Source: Clostridiales bacterium (GTDB lineage Bacteria; Bacillota; Clostridia; Lachnospirales; WQUN01). From it: 23,282 nucleotides of DNA. Under the pieces are notes generated by a model. That model did no database searches. It worked only from the letters and a program-made list of their open reading frames with translations, and was not told the DNA's origin. The position numbers and the translations under genes were made by a program. Of the stretch, positions 1-7,123 are shown one piece after another (the first letter of the stretch is position 1; every line of letters starts with the position of its first letter). The stretch is taken from positions 1 through 23,282 of the forward strand of contig JAITPB010000043.1 of assembly GCA_031289625.1 (NCBI GenBank). Reading direction: 5' to 3'.

Positions 1-182
1 CTGTTGTTGCCTTCCACGCTGTTCTTATCATAGCCGAGATGCTCATCCATTTCTGCCTGCAGCATTTCTTCGATGGTCCCGGCGAACAGCTTCTTCAACT
101 TGTCTGTTACATCGGCAGGTGTTTTGCATTCGCTTATAATTGTCCTTATCAATGCTTTTTCGTTATCATTTAACCGTATCAT
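1..182 (-). CDS. IS256-family (mutator-type) transposase, N-terminal part
   Basis: This is the first 60 codons of a mutator-type DDE transposase, cut by the window edge. The start is the ATG at 182, with GGGAGA about nine bases upstream. The product begins MIRLNDNEKALIRT and continues through GTIEEMLQAEMDEHLGY, the conserved N-terminal signature of IS256-family transposases, in which a helical region precedes the catalytic DDE domain. The catalytic residues are not in the window. The protein would catalyse cut-and-paste or copy-out transposition of its own element. I am confident of the family but cannot say whether the full gene is intact. A plus-strand reading frame at 73-318 is only its shadow. 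Confidence 0.85.
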   Translation of the reverse strand, partial: MIRLNDNEKALIRTIISECKTPADVTDKLKKLFAGTIEEMLQAEMDEHLGYDKNSVEGNN

Positions 183-248
183 TTTTACATCTCCCGTGTT
201 CTATCTATTGGTTATTATTCCCATTTACACGGTTAAATATACATCCTC
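1..248 (-). mobile_element. End of an IS256-family insertion sequence (partial)
   Basis: The first 248 bases are the transposase-proximal end of an insertion sequence that runs off the left edge. The transposase reads on the minus strand. The end read inward from about 248 (GAGGATGTATATTTAACCG then TGTAAAT) resembles the ends of IS256-type elements, which carry a TGTGTAAA-like stretch. The outer boundary is estimated from where homology to the interrupted ABC gene stops. The other end and the target duplication lie outside the window. Confidence 0.7.
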
Positions 249-330
249 AGCGGCATTGAATGTTCAGGCTGATCGGGTCAATCGCCGCCTTGCCGCCGTA
301 TCGTTTGGTTACGTTTGAAAATTCCATCAT
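247..330 (-). pseudogene. ABC transporter ATP-binding protein, 5' fragment cut by the insertion sequence
   Basis: Reading left from ATG 330 (or ATG 327), with AGGAAAGGG upstream, the product starts MMEFSNVTKRYGGKAAIDPI and goes on SLNIQCR to a stop at 247-249. This is the typical first strand of an ABC ATPase, in particular of the glycine betaine/osmoprotectant or taurine/nitrate importer type, and it should be followed within about 15 residues by a Walker A motif. Instead the reading frame enters the insertion sequence and ends. The rest of the gene, if it survives, lies beyond the left edge. The exact transporter substrate cannot be told from 23 residues. Confidence 0.7.
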
Positions 331-367
331 GGCCGTTTGCCCTTTCCTTGTTTTGAATTACGCCGGC

Positions 368-1411
368 TTAGCGTTTCACATACTTGGTATTCCGCGCTGT
401 ACCGACTTTGATAATCTCTCCCGATTTCAGCATTGACGCAAGTACCGCCTCGACAGTAGTCGGGCTGACATCGGGCAAAATGTAGCAAACCTCTCGCTTG
501 CTTATCGGGAGCAAACTATTTAACACCGTCTGCTCAATGCGTTGGCGTTTGCTGACTTTTGCGGCGTTGACCACCGCAAATCGCTTGTCCAGTTCTTTGT
601 AGCACATCAAGAGCGTCGTCACAAAGTTCTCCATAAACGGGAAATAAGTGTTTTCGCTTGAGCGCCAGCGCACGGAACTATCTTTAAGCGATTGATAATA
701 CGCCGCTTTGCTGCGGTTAATCTGCTCCTCAAACGAGATATACCGCCCCGCGTCAAAACCACTCTTGTAAAGCAGCAGCAGCGACAGCAGACGCGACATT
801 CTGCCGTTCCCGTCTGCAAACGGATGGATACAGAGAAAATCTAGAGCAAAGCATGGAATCAGCAGCAGCCGGTTGATTGCATAGCTGCCGCGAGCGTCCA
901 TATACGCGAGAATTAACTGCTCCATCGTTTCGGCGGTTTCGCTTGCGGGCGTTGGCGAAAATCTTACACGCCGCGCACCGTCCGCACTGGCTTCCATAAT
1001 CACATTGTCCGAATCTTTGTAACGACCGCCGGGGATTGCGGAATACGACAGCATAATCTCGTGCAAGCGCAAAATATCGCGCTCCCGGACATCAAGAGCT
1101 GTAAAGTCCGCGTGAACCAACGCGAGAGCGTCACGATACCCCGCAATCTCCGCTTCGTTGTGGTTAAGCGGCGCGGCATTTTGATTGACAATATCGTTGA
1201 TACGCTGTTCGCTCGTCACAATGCCTTCGATTTCGTTTGAGCCTTTGACGCTCTGCACCTTCGCAATACTCTCCAGACGCGTGAACACTTCGGCGTAATT
1301 CTCTTTGAGCGAATTTTCGCGCTCGCGCAGTTCGGCAATCGCGCTGACCACGTTGACCAACCCGGCGGGCAGCATTCCATGTTCAAGGAATGAATAATCG
1401 AAGTAACGCAT
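368..1411 (-). CDS. Fic-domain protein with N-terminal inhibitory motif and C-terminal winged helix
   Basis: A 347-residue Fic protein, predicted to transfer AMP (or another nucleotide part) to hydroxyl groups on target proteins. The catalytic loop HPFADGNGR is at residues 196-204, matching the HPFx(D/E)GNGR consensus with its essential His. SNEIEG at residues 58-63 fits the (S/T)xxxE(G/N) inhibitory helix, so autoinhibition is built in and no separate antitoxin is needed (class II arrangement). The last 60 residues look like a winged helix-turn-helix, common in Fic/DOC proteins that bind their own promoter. Start ATG 1411 has GGAGA nine bases upstream. It is divergent from the nitroreductase, and palindromes in the shared region suggest autoregulation. 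The target is unknown. Confidence 0.9.
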   Translation of the reverse strand: MRYFDYSFLEHGMLPAGLVNVVSAIAELRERENSLKENYAEVFTRLESIAKVQSVKGSNEIEGIVTSEQRINDIVNQNAAPLNHNEAEIAGYRDALALVHADFTALDVRERDILRLHEIMLSYSAIPGGRYKDSDNVIMEASADGARRVRFSPTPASETAETMEQLILAYMDARGSYAINRLLLIPCFALDFLCIHPFADGNGRMSRLLSLLLLYKSGFDAGRYISFEEQINRSKAAYYQSLKDSSVRWRSSENTYFPFMENFVTTLLMCYKELDKRFAVVNAAKVSKRQRIEQTVLNSLLPISKREVCYILPDVSPTTVEAVLASMLKSGEIIKVGTARNTKYVKR

Positions 1412-1463
1412 ATATGCATATCTCCTTTTGATTTATGCATATATGCTATCATATTATATGCAT
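1408..1463. promoter_or_regulatory. Repeated GCATATATGC palindromes around the fic start (likely operator)
   Basis: The perfect 10-base palindrome GCATATATGC occurs at 1408-1417, overlapping the fic start codon, and again at 1437-1446, just upstream of its ribosome binding site. A shorter ATGCAT lies at 1458-1463. A minus-strand TATAAT (1453-1458) adjoins the third copy. Such spaced palindromes over a -10 region and a start codon fit binding by a dimeric DNA-binding protein, perhaps the winged helix of the Fic protein itself. The role is inferred. Confidence 0.5.
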
Positions 1464-1536
1464 TTCAAGCGAGTCATCTCCAACGCCGCGCCATTGTTTT
1501 GATTCTTTAATATTTCAATATCGGAGGGAAAATAAT

Positions 1537-2127
1537 ATGAGCCTTAACAACGAAATCTTGCATTGTATCCATGAACGGAGGAGCACGCGCCAATTCACCG
1601 GCGAACAAATATCACCGGAACAACTAGACGCCCTGCTGGACGCCGCGATATGGGCGCCAAGCGGCATCAACAGCCAAAGCTGGCTCTTTACGGCGGTTCA
1701 GAAAAAAGAAACGCTGCTTCACTTGAACGAGCTGGTTCGAGAAGGCTTTCAGCATTGGGTTCCGGACGATGATTACGCGGGAAATTTGCGTGCGATAAGG
1801 GAACATACACAAAAAGAAGGCTATTGTTTTTATTACGGAGCGCCAACGCTGATTATCGCATCCAACAGGCCGAATTACGCAAACGCTGTGGCGGATTGCG
1901 CGTGCGCGCTCCAGAACCTTTTCCTTGCGGCGCAGTCGCTGGGGCTTGGCAGCTGTTATATCAACCAACCGCATTGGTTGCAGAATGACAAACCCATCCG
2001 CGCATACCTGGCCGGGATTGGGATTTCAGAGGAACACACCATCTGCGCTTCGGCAGCGGTGGGATATATCCAAACGCCTTCCCCTTCCCCTGCCCGCAAG
2101 GAAGGAACGGTTAAAATAATCTGCTGA
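1537..2127 (+). CDS. Nitroreductase-family flavoprotein
   Basis: A 196-residue FMN-dependent oxidoreductase of the nitroreductase superfamily, cytoplasmic, expected to use NAD(P)H to reduce nitro compounds, quinones or similar substrates. The N-terminal RRSTRQF (from residue 14) is the family's FMN phosphate-binding stretch, and AAIWAPSGINSQSW is the second conserved FMN-contact region. A central GAPTLIIAS strand and the later LAAQSLGLGSCYI helix also match the family. Start ATG 1537 is preceded by GGAGGG at a spacing of 8; a longer reading frame from 1435 has no ribosome binding site and runs back into the fic operator. It is a single gene, convergent with the endopeptidase gene to its right. 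The natural substrate cannot be assigned. Confidence 0.9.
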   Translation: MSLNNEILHCIHERRSTRQFTGEQISPEQLDALLDAAIWAPSGINSQSWLFTAVQKKETLLHLNELVREGFQHWVPDDDYAGNLRAIREHTQKEGYCFYYGAPTLIIASNRPNYANAVADCACALQNLFLAAQSLGLGSCYINQPHWLQNDKPIRAYLAGIGISEEHTICASAAVGYIQTPSPSPARKEGTVKIIC

Positions 2128-2180
2128 TATATGGGACGGCTTCAAAAATCAAAACAAAAGGGACGCGCGCAATGCGCTTT

Positions 2181-3008
2181 CTAAAAAATACTCCCCGTTT
2201 TAACGATTGTCTCCAGCAGATCCTTTCTGAAAATAGGACTCGCCGGATGGAAGCTGTTGATTACGACGCCTTCACTGCGCGCGTAAGCGGTGGAATGAAT
2301 GAACTCATCCTGGCCAATGTACATGGCCACATGCCTCTTAAAAAAAACCAAATCCCCTTTCTGCTTTTTCGCAAATGGAATTTCGCACATGGCAAAGCCT
2401 TCGCGGATGTCGGCGTCTCTGTATATCGCGCAGCCGTTGAGCCAATAGCTGATGGACGTTAAGCCGCTGCAATCGATGCCCAGAGGCGTTTTACCGCCCC
2501 AGCGGTATTGCACCCCCAGATATGTCCTGGCTGTCCGCACGAGGGCTTCGCGCATTTCCGTTTCGCGGACGGCGGACCAATCCGGTTTTTGAGGGGCGAG
2601 GCAGGGCGTTCGCGCGAAGCCGGCCTGGCCGCCCGGCAGCCGGACTTCTGTCCAGCCGTCTGGCGGCGGCGCGTCCGCACCTGGATTTTCCAGCACGCCG
2701 CCGCGCGTACAGTACGCCAGCGCCGGCGCTTGTACGCGCGGCTCCGCTTTCACATCCAAGTAAGGCGCCCAAACTGTCCATTTCGGCGCGGACTGCCAGC
2801 GATCCGCTTCCCGTTCGTCCGTCAGCAGACATTTCATCGGAACAAAACCTTCGTAGCGGTACGGCGTCCGCGCGCGGACAAAACCGTTTTCTGCCTGTCC
2901 CAGCGTTTCCACAACCATGCCGAACAGCGCCTCGTCCACAAGTGTGGAATCACCGCGCGGCTTGTCGTGCAAAGGGGCGATATCGGTTTTCACAATGGCT
3001 TTTCCCAT
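2181..3008 (-). CDS. NlpC/P60 endopeptidase with SH3-like domains (YkfC-type)
   Basis: A 275-residue cysteine peptidase predicted to cut the gamma-D-glutamyl to diamino-acid bond in murein peptides. Two SH3b-like domains occupy about residues 1-65 and 75-140. The C-terminal NlpC/P60 domain carries Cys180 in IDCSGL, His226 in RHVAMYIG and His238 in FIHS. There is no signal peptide, as in the cytoplasmic recycling enzyme YkfC / dipeptidyl-peptidase VI. The start is ATG 3008, with AAGGAG six bases upstream; an upstream in-frame extension to 3080 would overlap the previous gene. It follows the LD-carboxypeptidase by 16 bases on the same strand, the same pairing as in the Bacillus ykf murein-peptide operon, although no YkfB-like epimerase is present here. 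Confidence 0.88.
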   Translation of the reverse strand: MGKAIVKTDIAPLHDKPRGDSTLVDEALFGMVVETLGQAENGFVRARTPYRYEGFVPMKCLLTDEREADRWQSAPKWTVWAPYLDVKAEPRVQAPALAYCTRGGVLENPGADAPPPDGWTEVRLPGGQAGFARTPCLAPQKPDWSAVRETEMREALVRTARTYLGVQYRWGGKTPLGIDCSGLTSISYWLNGCAIYRDADIREGFAMCEIPFAKKQKGDLVFFKRHVAMYIGQDEFIHSTAYARSEGVVINSFHPASPIFRKDLLETIVKTGSIF

Positions 3009-3024
3009 AACGGTCTCCTTTATT

Positions 3025-3972
3025 TCAAACGCCAAGAACGCCCAGCGTCCCTTGGGATGTGGACGCGTCCAATAAAACATATACGCCCAACGGGAGACAC
3101 ACGGACGGAGAACAGTGGCCGCATTCCAATCCCATCACAACGGGTTTGCCTAAATCCCCCAGCAGATCTGTAAAAATTTCCGTGAGTGACAGCGACGGTT
3201 TCCCCTCCGGCGGATCGCAATGCGTAAACTGCCCCAATATAACGCCCGCACAATCGCGAAACTTACCTGCGTTCCGCAATTGCAAAAGCATTCTATCCAC
3301 CCGGTGAGGGTATTCGTCCACATCTTCTAAAAAGAGAACTTTTTTATGCGTGTCGATTTCATAATATGTACCCAGAGTGGCCGTTACCAGCGTCAAGTTA
3401 CCGCCGCAAAGAATGCCCGCCGCCTGACGGGCGGATCTGGATGGAGCGGATGGATTGGAAAAAAGAACGGTCAGCGGGGCGCCCGCCGGGTTTACCACGC
3501 GGATGGGCAGCGGCCCGAACAGAGCGGCCCGCAGGTTTTCTTCCACAAAAGGCGCTAAACCTTTGTACCATTCCTCGCCGGGCATGGGCGTATGCCAGGA
3601 GGCCACGCCCCGCCGGTTCATTTCGAGGTGCAGGGCCGTGATGTCGCTGTAGCCGTAAAGCCCTTTGCGGCTCGCGGCGATGGCGTCCCAGTCCAAATAT
3701 TCCATCAGCCTGTGCGCGCCGTATCCGCCCCGCACACAAAGAACTGCTTTGATATCCGGATCGGCGAAGGCGTCCATCAAATCTTTTGCCCGCTCGCGAT
3801 CCGATCCAGCCAAATATCCGCGTTTCCCATAACAACTGGGAAAAATAACAGGTTCCAGCCCAAACGCCCGGACGCTGGCGGCAACCGCCTCCATTCTGTC
3901 TGTTGGTTCCGGGCTGGACGGGGCGACCAGCGCCGCTTTGTCTCCAGGTTCTAAAAATTTTGGTAGAATCAA
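3025..3972 (-). CDS. ldcA: LD-carboxypeptidase, S66 family (TTG start)
   Basis: A 315-residue muramoyl-tetrapeptide carboxypeptidase that removes the terminal D-Ala from murein tetrapeptides in cytoplasmic cell-wall recycling. The S66 features are clear: N-terminal GDKAALVAPSSP, the nucleophile Ser109 in GYSDIT, Glu216 in FLEDVDE, and His286 in GLECGHCSP, forming the Ser-Glu-His triad. The length matches the family. The start is a TTG at 3972 with GAGGAGGA seven bases upstream and no in-frame ATG nearby. It is followed after 16 bases by the NlpC/P60 gene, so the two are probably cotranscribed from the promoter at 4011-4038. It could equally be named ykfA. Confidence 0.92.
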   Translation of the reverse strand: MILPKFLEPGDKAALVAPSSPEPTDRMEAVAASVRAFGLEPVIFPSCYGKRGYLAGSDRERAKDLMDAFADPDIKAVLCVRGGYGAHRLMEYLDWDAIAASRKGLYGYSDITALHLEMNRRGVASWHTPMPGEEWYKGLAPFVEENLRAALFGPLPIRVVNPAGAPLTVLFSNPSAPSRSARQAAGILCGGNLTLVTATLGTYYEIDTHKKVLFLEDVDEYPHRVDRMLLQLRNAGKFRDCAGVILGQFTHCDPPEGKPSLSLTEIFTDLLGDLGKPVVMGLECGHCSPSVCLPLGVYVLLDASTSQGTLGVLGV

Positions 3973-4010
3973 ATATGTTCCTCCTCCGGCATCGTTTTGA
4001 ATCCCGCGAT

Positions 4011-4038
4011 ATTATAATAATATAGCACAGCGGCCCAA
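4011..4038 (-). promoter_or_regulatory. Likely sigma-A promoter for ldcA and the endopeptidase gene
   Basis: On the minus strand TTGGGC (4038-4033), a 16-base spacer and a perfect TATAAT (4016-4011) lie about 40 bases upstream of the ldcA TTG start. It sits just after the bidirectional terminator of the upstream operon, which supports a separate transcription unit. Confidence 0.5.
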
Positions 4039-4041
4039 AAA

Positions 4042-4072
4042 ATCCCACGGAATTGTTTAGATTCCGCGGGAT
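4042..4072. terminator. Bidirectional rho-independent terminator
   Basis: Arms ATCCCACGGAAT (4042-4053) and ATTCCGCGGGAT (4061-4072) form a 12-base stem with one mismatch and a 7-base loop. A T-run follows on the plus strand (from 4072), and on the minus strand a run of T follows from 4041 downward. It ends the minus-strand pap-radC-PspC operon. Confidence 0.85.
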
Positions 4073-4114
4073 TTTTTTGTTACCGTTTTGTTTTCTTTCG
4101 ATAAATAGCCAGGC

Positions 4115-4351
4115 TCAGTTGCTTCGGTTTTCCTCATTGTAATAATGCCCGTCGGCATAATCCATAGCCGCCGGTTCTCTTGGAATAACGATAGCGCATA
4201 CGAAATAGACCAAAAGGCCAGAGGCGTTTAACGCGAAGATCAGCCATATCACCCTGACCAGCGTCACGTCAATGCCAAAGTAATGGGCGATGCCCGCGCA
4301 TACGCCGTCTACTTTTGTGTTCGTTCTGGATTTGTACAGCTTCTTTTCCAT
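4115..4351 (-). CDS. PspC-domain small membrane protein
   Basis: A 78-residue protein with a PspC domain: KKLYKSRTNTKVDGVCAGIA followed by HYFGIDVTLVRVIW and one hydrophobic segment ending in IVIPRE. In the phage-shock system PspC is an inner-membrane stress sensor; in Bacillota, stand-alone PspC proteins are usually small membrane proteins of unclear role. The acidic, Asn-rich tail is not conserved in the family. The start is ATG 4351 with AGGAGG nine bases upstream. It begins 16 bases after the radC stop and is the last gene before the terminator at 4042-4072, so it is the tail of the pap-DUF402-radC unit. Confidence 0.88.
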   Translation of the reverse strand: MEKKLYKSRTNTKVDGVCAGIAHYFGIDVTLVRVIWLIFALNASGLLVYFVCAIVIPREPAAMDYADGHYYNEENRSN

Positions 4352-4367
4352 AATCAATGCCTCCTGT

Positions 4368-5057
4368 TCAATATGACATGCCCAGCAGCCCTCTGGCCGC
4401 GAAGCTGAAATAATCATCGCCTGCCACAACAATGTGATCCAGCAGATCAATGTCCAGCGCGTCCAGCGCGTGCATTACCGCTCTTGTCGCCTCGATGTCC
4501 GCGTTGGAGGGGCTGTCAGAACTGCCGGGATGATTGTGTGAAAGAATCACTTTGGACGAATTATGACGCAGCGCGGCGGCGGCGATTTCACGTATGTAAA
4601 CCGCGGATTCGTTCAATGTGCCTTCGCTGATCAGCGCGGTATGGATTAATCTGCGCCGCGCGTCCAAACAAAACAAATACACCGCCTCCTTTGTGCGGCC
4701 CATGAAAAGAGCCACTGCGTATTCTCCGATTGCGGCTGGATCGTTGATGGGTTCCCGCTGGTTCCAGCGGCTGATCCGATAACGGCGGGCGAGAGCGGGA
4801 ACCATGCTGATCAGCACGGCGGCCGCTTCGGAGACGCCGCACTGTTTTTGAATTTCCGAAGGCGGCGTTTCCCATAAACGGCCCAGTGATCCAAACGCCT
4901 GAATCATTTTATGAGCCATCTCGTTGGTGTCTCTTCGGGGAACGCAATAAAAAAGCAGAAGCTCTAAAATTTGATGATCCTCGAAAGCGTCCAGTCCTTC
5001 CCGGATATAACGCTCCCGGACGCGCCGCCGGTGATCTTCGTGCAAACCGCCGCTCAC
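4368..5057 (-). CDS. radC: RadC family JAB/MPN-domain protein
   Basis: A 229-residue RadC protein. An N-terminal helix-hairpin-helix-like part (about residues 1-100) precedes the JAMM metallopeptidase-like domain with Glu145, the HNHP motif at residues 174-177 and Asp187, which fits HxHPx(10)D. The usual HNHPSGDPTPS stretch reads HNHPGSSDSPS here. The biochemical role of RadC is uncertain; the old DNA-repair name is not well supported. The GTG start at 5057 overlaps the stop of the DUF402 gene by four bases (GTGA), so translation is probably coupled. It is in one operon with the polyphosphate kinase-like gene upstream and PspC downstream. Confidence 0.92.
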   Translation of the reverse strand: MSGGLHEDHRRRVRERYIREGLDAFEDHQILELLLFYCVPRRDTNEMAHKMIQAFGSLGRLWETPPSEIQKQCGVSEAAAVLISMVPALARRYRISRWNQREPINDPAAIGEYAVALFMGRTKEAVYLFCLDARRRLIHTALISEGTLNESAVYIREIAAAALRHNSSKVILSHNHPGSSDSPSNADIEATRAVMHALDALDIDLLDHIVVAGDDYFSFAARGLLGMSY

Positions 5058-5551
5058 AGCGCCAGGCTCACGCGCCGTTCGGGAAGGTATTCCAACAGTT
5101 CCGGAAGCCGGCCGGCGTAAATCACTTGCAGCAGATCGTCCAGAAGCCGCAGCGCCTTAATCGCCGTATCCACTGAAATCAGCCTCTGCGCCAGCGCATC
5201 CGCCAGTTCGCCGGTATCCATCACTTTGACAAAGCCGTCTTCATAGACAATAACATCTACGAGCAAATCATTAAAGAGTATGGTATTTTCCCGATCGTCC
5301 CGGCAAATTTCGATGATATCGCAATATGTGTAGAGACATTTTTCCCGCGCGTCTAAAAAGCGGCTGATCTTCCATCCCTTTTGTGTCAAAAAGACAGACT
5401 GCCCATGCGTAAAATCTTTCCGGGGTTTTAAGGCAGTCCACTCGGTCACAATGACGTTCTCATCCATCCGCAGAATGACGTCGTTTTTCAATTCCACCAA
5501 TTCATCGGGAATGAAGCGTCTGCGGAAAAGCTTTGGTTGGTTCATGCTCAC
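5054..5551 (-). CDS. DUF402-family protein (nucleotide phosphatase-like)
   Basis: A 165-residue DUF402 protein. The signature is YTYCDI, then NDLLVDVIVYEDG, then VMDTGELADAL, which supplies the conserved acidic residues of the fold. Characterised relatives include a staphylococcal nucleoside tri/diphosphatase and FomD, a nucleotidyl-phosphonate hydrolase, so a role in hydrolysing a nucleotide is plausible but not shown. The start is taken as GTG 5551, overlapping the previous stop by four bases, with GGAAAGG upstream; ATG 5545, two codons in, is an alternative. It sits between the polyphosphate:AMP phosphotransferase and radC, with 4-base overlaps on both sides. Confidence 0.82.
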   Translation of the reverse strand: MSMNQPKLFRRRFIPDELVELKNDVILRMDENVIVTEWTALKPRKDFTHGQSVFLTQKGWKISRFLDAREKCLYTYCDIIEICRDDRENTILFNDLLVDVIVYEDGFVKVMDTGELADALAQRLISVDTAIKALRLLDDLLQVIYAGRLPELLEYLPERRVSLAL

Positions 5552-7020
5552 TTCAGCTGCCTTTCCAATTCACTGACAACGATTTCCAGCGTTTTGATCC
5601 GCGCGTATTTTTTACAGTTGGATTCCACAATCGTCCACGGCGCGTAAGACGTATTGGTGCGAAACAGCATTTCATCCACAGCGCTCACGTATTGATCCCA
5701 TTTTTCACGGTTGCGCCAATCTTCGTCTGTAATTTTATATTGTTTAAACGGATCTTTCTGCCGGGATTCAAAGCGCGCGAGCTGCTCATTTTGATCAATG
5801 TGCAGCCAAAACTTGAACAAGATCGTCCCATGATTGGACAGATGCCGCTCCATGTCGTTAATTTCTTTGTACGCGCGCCGCCAGGCTTCTTCCGCCGCCA
5901 GGTTTTCGACCCGTTCCACCATCACCCTGCCGTACCAGGAACGGTCAAAAATGGCGATGTGCCCGTCTTTGGGCAGCTTGTTATAAAAGCGCCATAAGTA
6001 ATGATGATTCAACTCTTCAGCGGAGGGCGCGCCAATGGGAACCACCTCAAAGGCGCGCGGGTCGAGCTGTTCCGTCAGCCGTTTGATGTTTCCGCCTTTG
6101 CCTGACGCGTCCCAGCCCTCGTATACGATGACGACGGCTCTTTTTTTTGTGTAGAGCTTATACCCCAGGCTGCTGATTTTGGTCTGCAGCGTGTCCAGTT
6201 TATCTTTATATTCTTTTTCTTCCAGCGTCATCGTCAAATCCACTGTGCTGAGAATACTCACTTCCGCCTGCAGTTTTTCTTTGGGAGACTCATGCCGCCT
6301 CTCCGCGCGCTTCAGAATTTCTTCTTCCTCTTTGCCGATGATGGTTTGAATTATTTTGACTTCGGCGTATTTTTTGTCGGTGGCCTCAATGATAGACCAT
6401 GTGCAGTCACTGGAACTGGTCTCATGGATCATTTTCATAAACTGCTGCAAATGCGCCTCATAATTCTTATTCTGCTCCCAGTCATGTTCATTCACGCGCC
6501 AAGCCGTGTCCGAGCTTTTTTCCAATTCTTTGAAACGGGCTTTCTGTTCTTCTTGGCTGATATGCAGAAAAAATTTAATGATCAGCGTTCCATCATCTCT
6601 GAGCTGGCGTTCAAAAGCGTTGACGTCATAGTAGAATCCGTCCCGCTCGGCAGCAGAGAGCTTCCATTTAGAGGAGGCGCCAGGCAGCGCCATCCTGTTC
6701 CAGCTTTTATCAAATATGGCGACGCGTCCCTTAGACGGCGTTTTGATCCAGTAGGACCAGAGAAAGGGACGCATGGCGGCGTCTTCCGTCACTTTATCCA
6801 TCGTGTATACATTAAAATACCGGGGGTCGAGAGGATGAAGCAGCTTGCCGATATGCGTCCCTTTGCCCGCCGCGCTCCAGCCCTCAAAGGCGATGATTAC
6901 GGGAATCTCTAAAGCCTGTATGGTTTCCTGCAGGGAAGCCAGCCGTTTTTCCAGTGATTTCATTTCCTGCCGGTATGTTTGTTTGTCTAAGGTTTGATTC
7001 AGATCCATCTTATCCAGCAT
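5548..7020 (-). CDS. pap: Polyphosphate:AMP phosphotransferase, two-domain PPK2 (class II)
   Basis: A 490-residue enzyme made of two tandem PPK2 domains, as in class II PPK2 that phosphorylates AMP to ADP with polyphosphate. The first domain has GWSAAGKG (47-54) and FDKSW (103-107), the second GWDASGKG (302-309) and FDRSWY (358-363), followed by GRVMVERVE. The second domain keeps the full canonical lid and Walker B features, while the first has FDKSWN in place of FDRSWY; in characterised members the C-terminal domain is the active one. The start is ATG 7020 with GGGAGG five bases upstream; an in-frame ATG at 7053 lies at the -10 region of the promoter. It is the first gene of a four-gene operon. 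Confidence 0.92.
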   Translation of the reverse strand: MLDKMDLNQTLDKQTYRQEMKSLEKRLASLQETIQALEIPVIIAFEGWSAAGKGTHIGKLLHPLDPRYFNVYTMDKVTEDAAMRPFLWSYWIKTPSKGRVAIFDKSWNRMALPGASSKWKLSAAERDGFYYDVNAFERQLRDDGTLIIKFFLHISQEEQKARFKELEKSSDTAWRVNEHDWEQNKNYEAHLQQFMKMIHETSSSDCTWSIIEATDKKYAEVKIIQTIIGKEEEEILKRAERRHESPKEKLQAEVSILSTVDLTMTLEEKEYKDKLDTLQTKISSLGYKLYTKKRAVVIVYEGWDASGKGGNIKRLTEQLDPRAFEVVPIGAPSAEELNHHYLWRFYNKLPKDGHIAIFDRSWYGRVMVERVENLAAEEAWRRAYKEINDMERHLSNHGTILFKFWLHIDQNEQLARFESRQKDPFKQYKITDEDWRNREKWDQYVSAVDEMLFRTNTSYAPWTIVESNCKKYARIKTLEIVVSELERQLK

Positions 7021-7051
7021 GGGCCCCTCCCAAAAACTTTGTCTGACGGGC

Positions 7052-7080
7052 ATTATAATCTAAGTCCAGGCAAATCGCAA
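7052..7080 (-). promoter_or_regulatory. Strong sigma-A promoter for the pap operon
   Basis: On the minus strand TTGCGA (7080-7075), exactly 17 bases, then a perfect TATAAT (7057-7052), ending about 32 bases upstream of the pap ATG at 7020. It is the best promoter match in the left part and supports ATG 7020 over the upstream in-frame ATG 7053, which would lie within the -10 box. Confidence 0.75.
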
Positions 7081-7123
7081 GAGCAGAATTTCACGCGCTG
7101 GGCGGCGTTTTTCTCATTTTTTC

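Noticed and set aside
73..318. Plus-strand 81-codon frame
   Set aside because: Shadow of the minus-strand transposase start and the ABC-ATPase fragment; no recognisable domain.
1435..1536. Upstream extension of the nitroreductase frame
   Set aside because: No ribosome binding site, and it overlaps the operator palindromes; ATG 1537 has GGAGGG at a spacing of 8.
2128..2180. Terminator between the convergent nitroreductase and endopeptidase genes
   Set aside because: Only a four-base GCGC stem with a T-rich tail was found, too weak to call.
2508..3173. Plus-strand frames of 221 and 162 codons
   Set aside because: Antisense to the endopeptidase and carboxypeptidase genes, which carry complete catalytic motifs.
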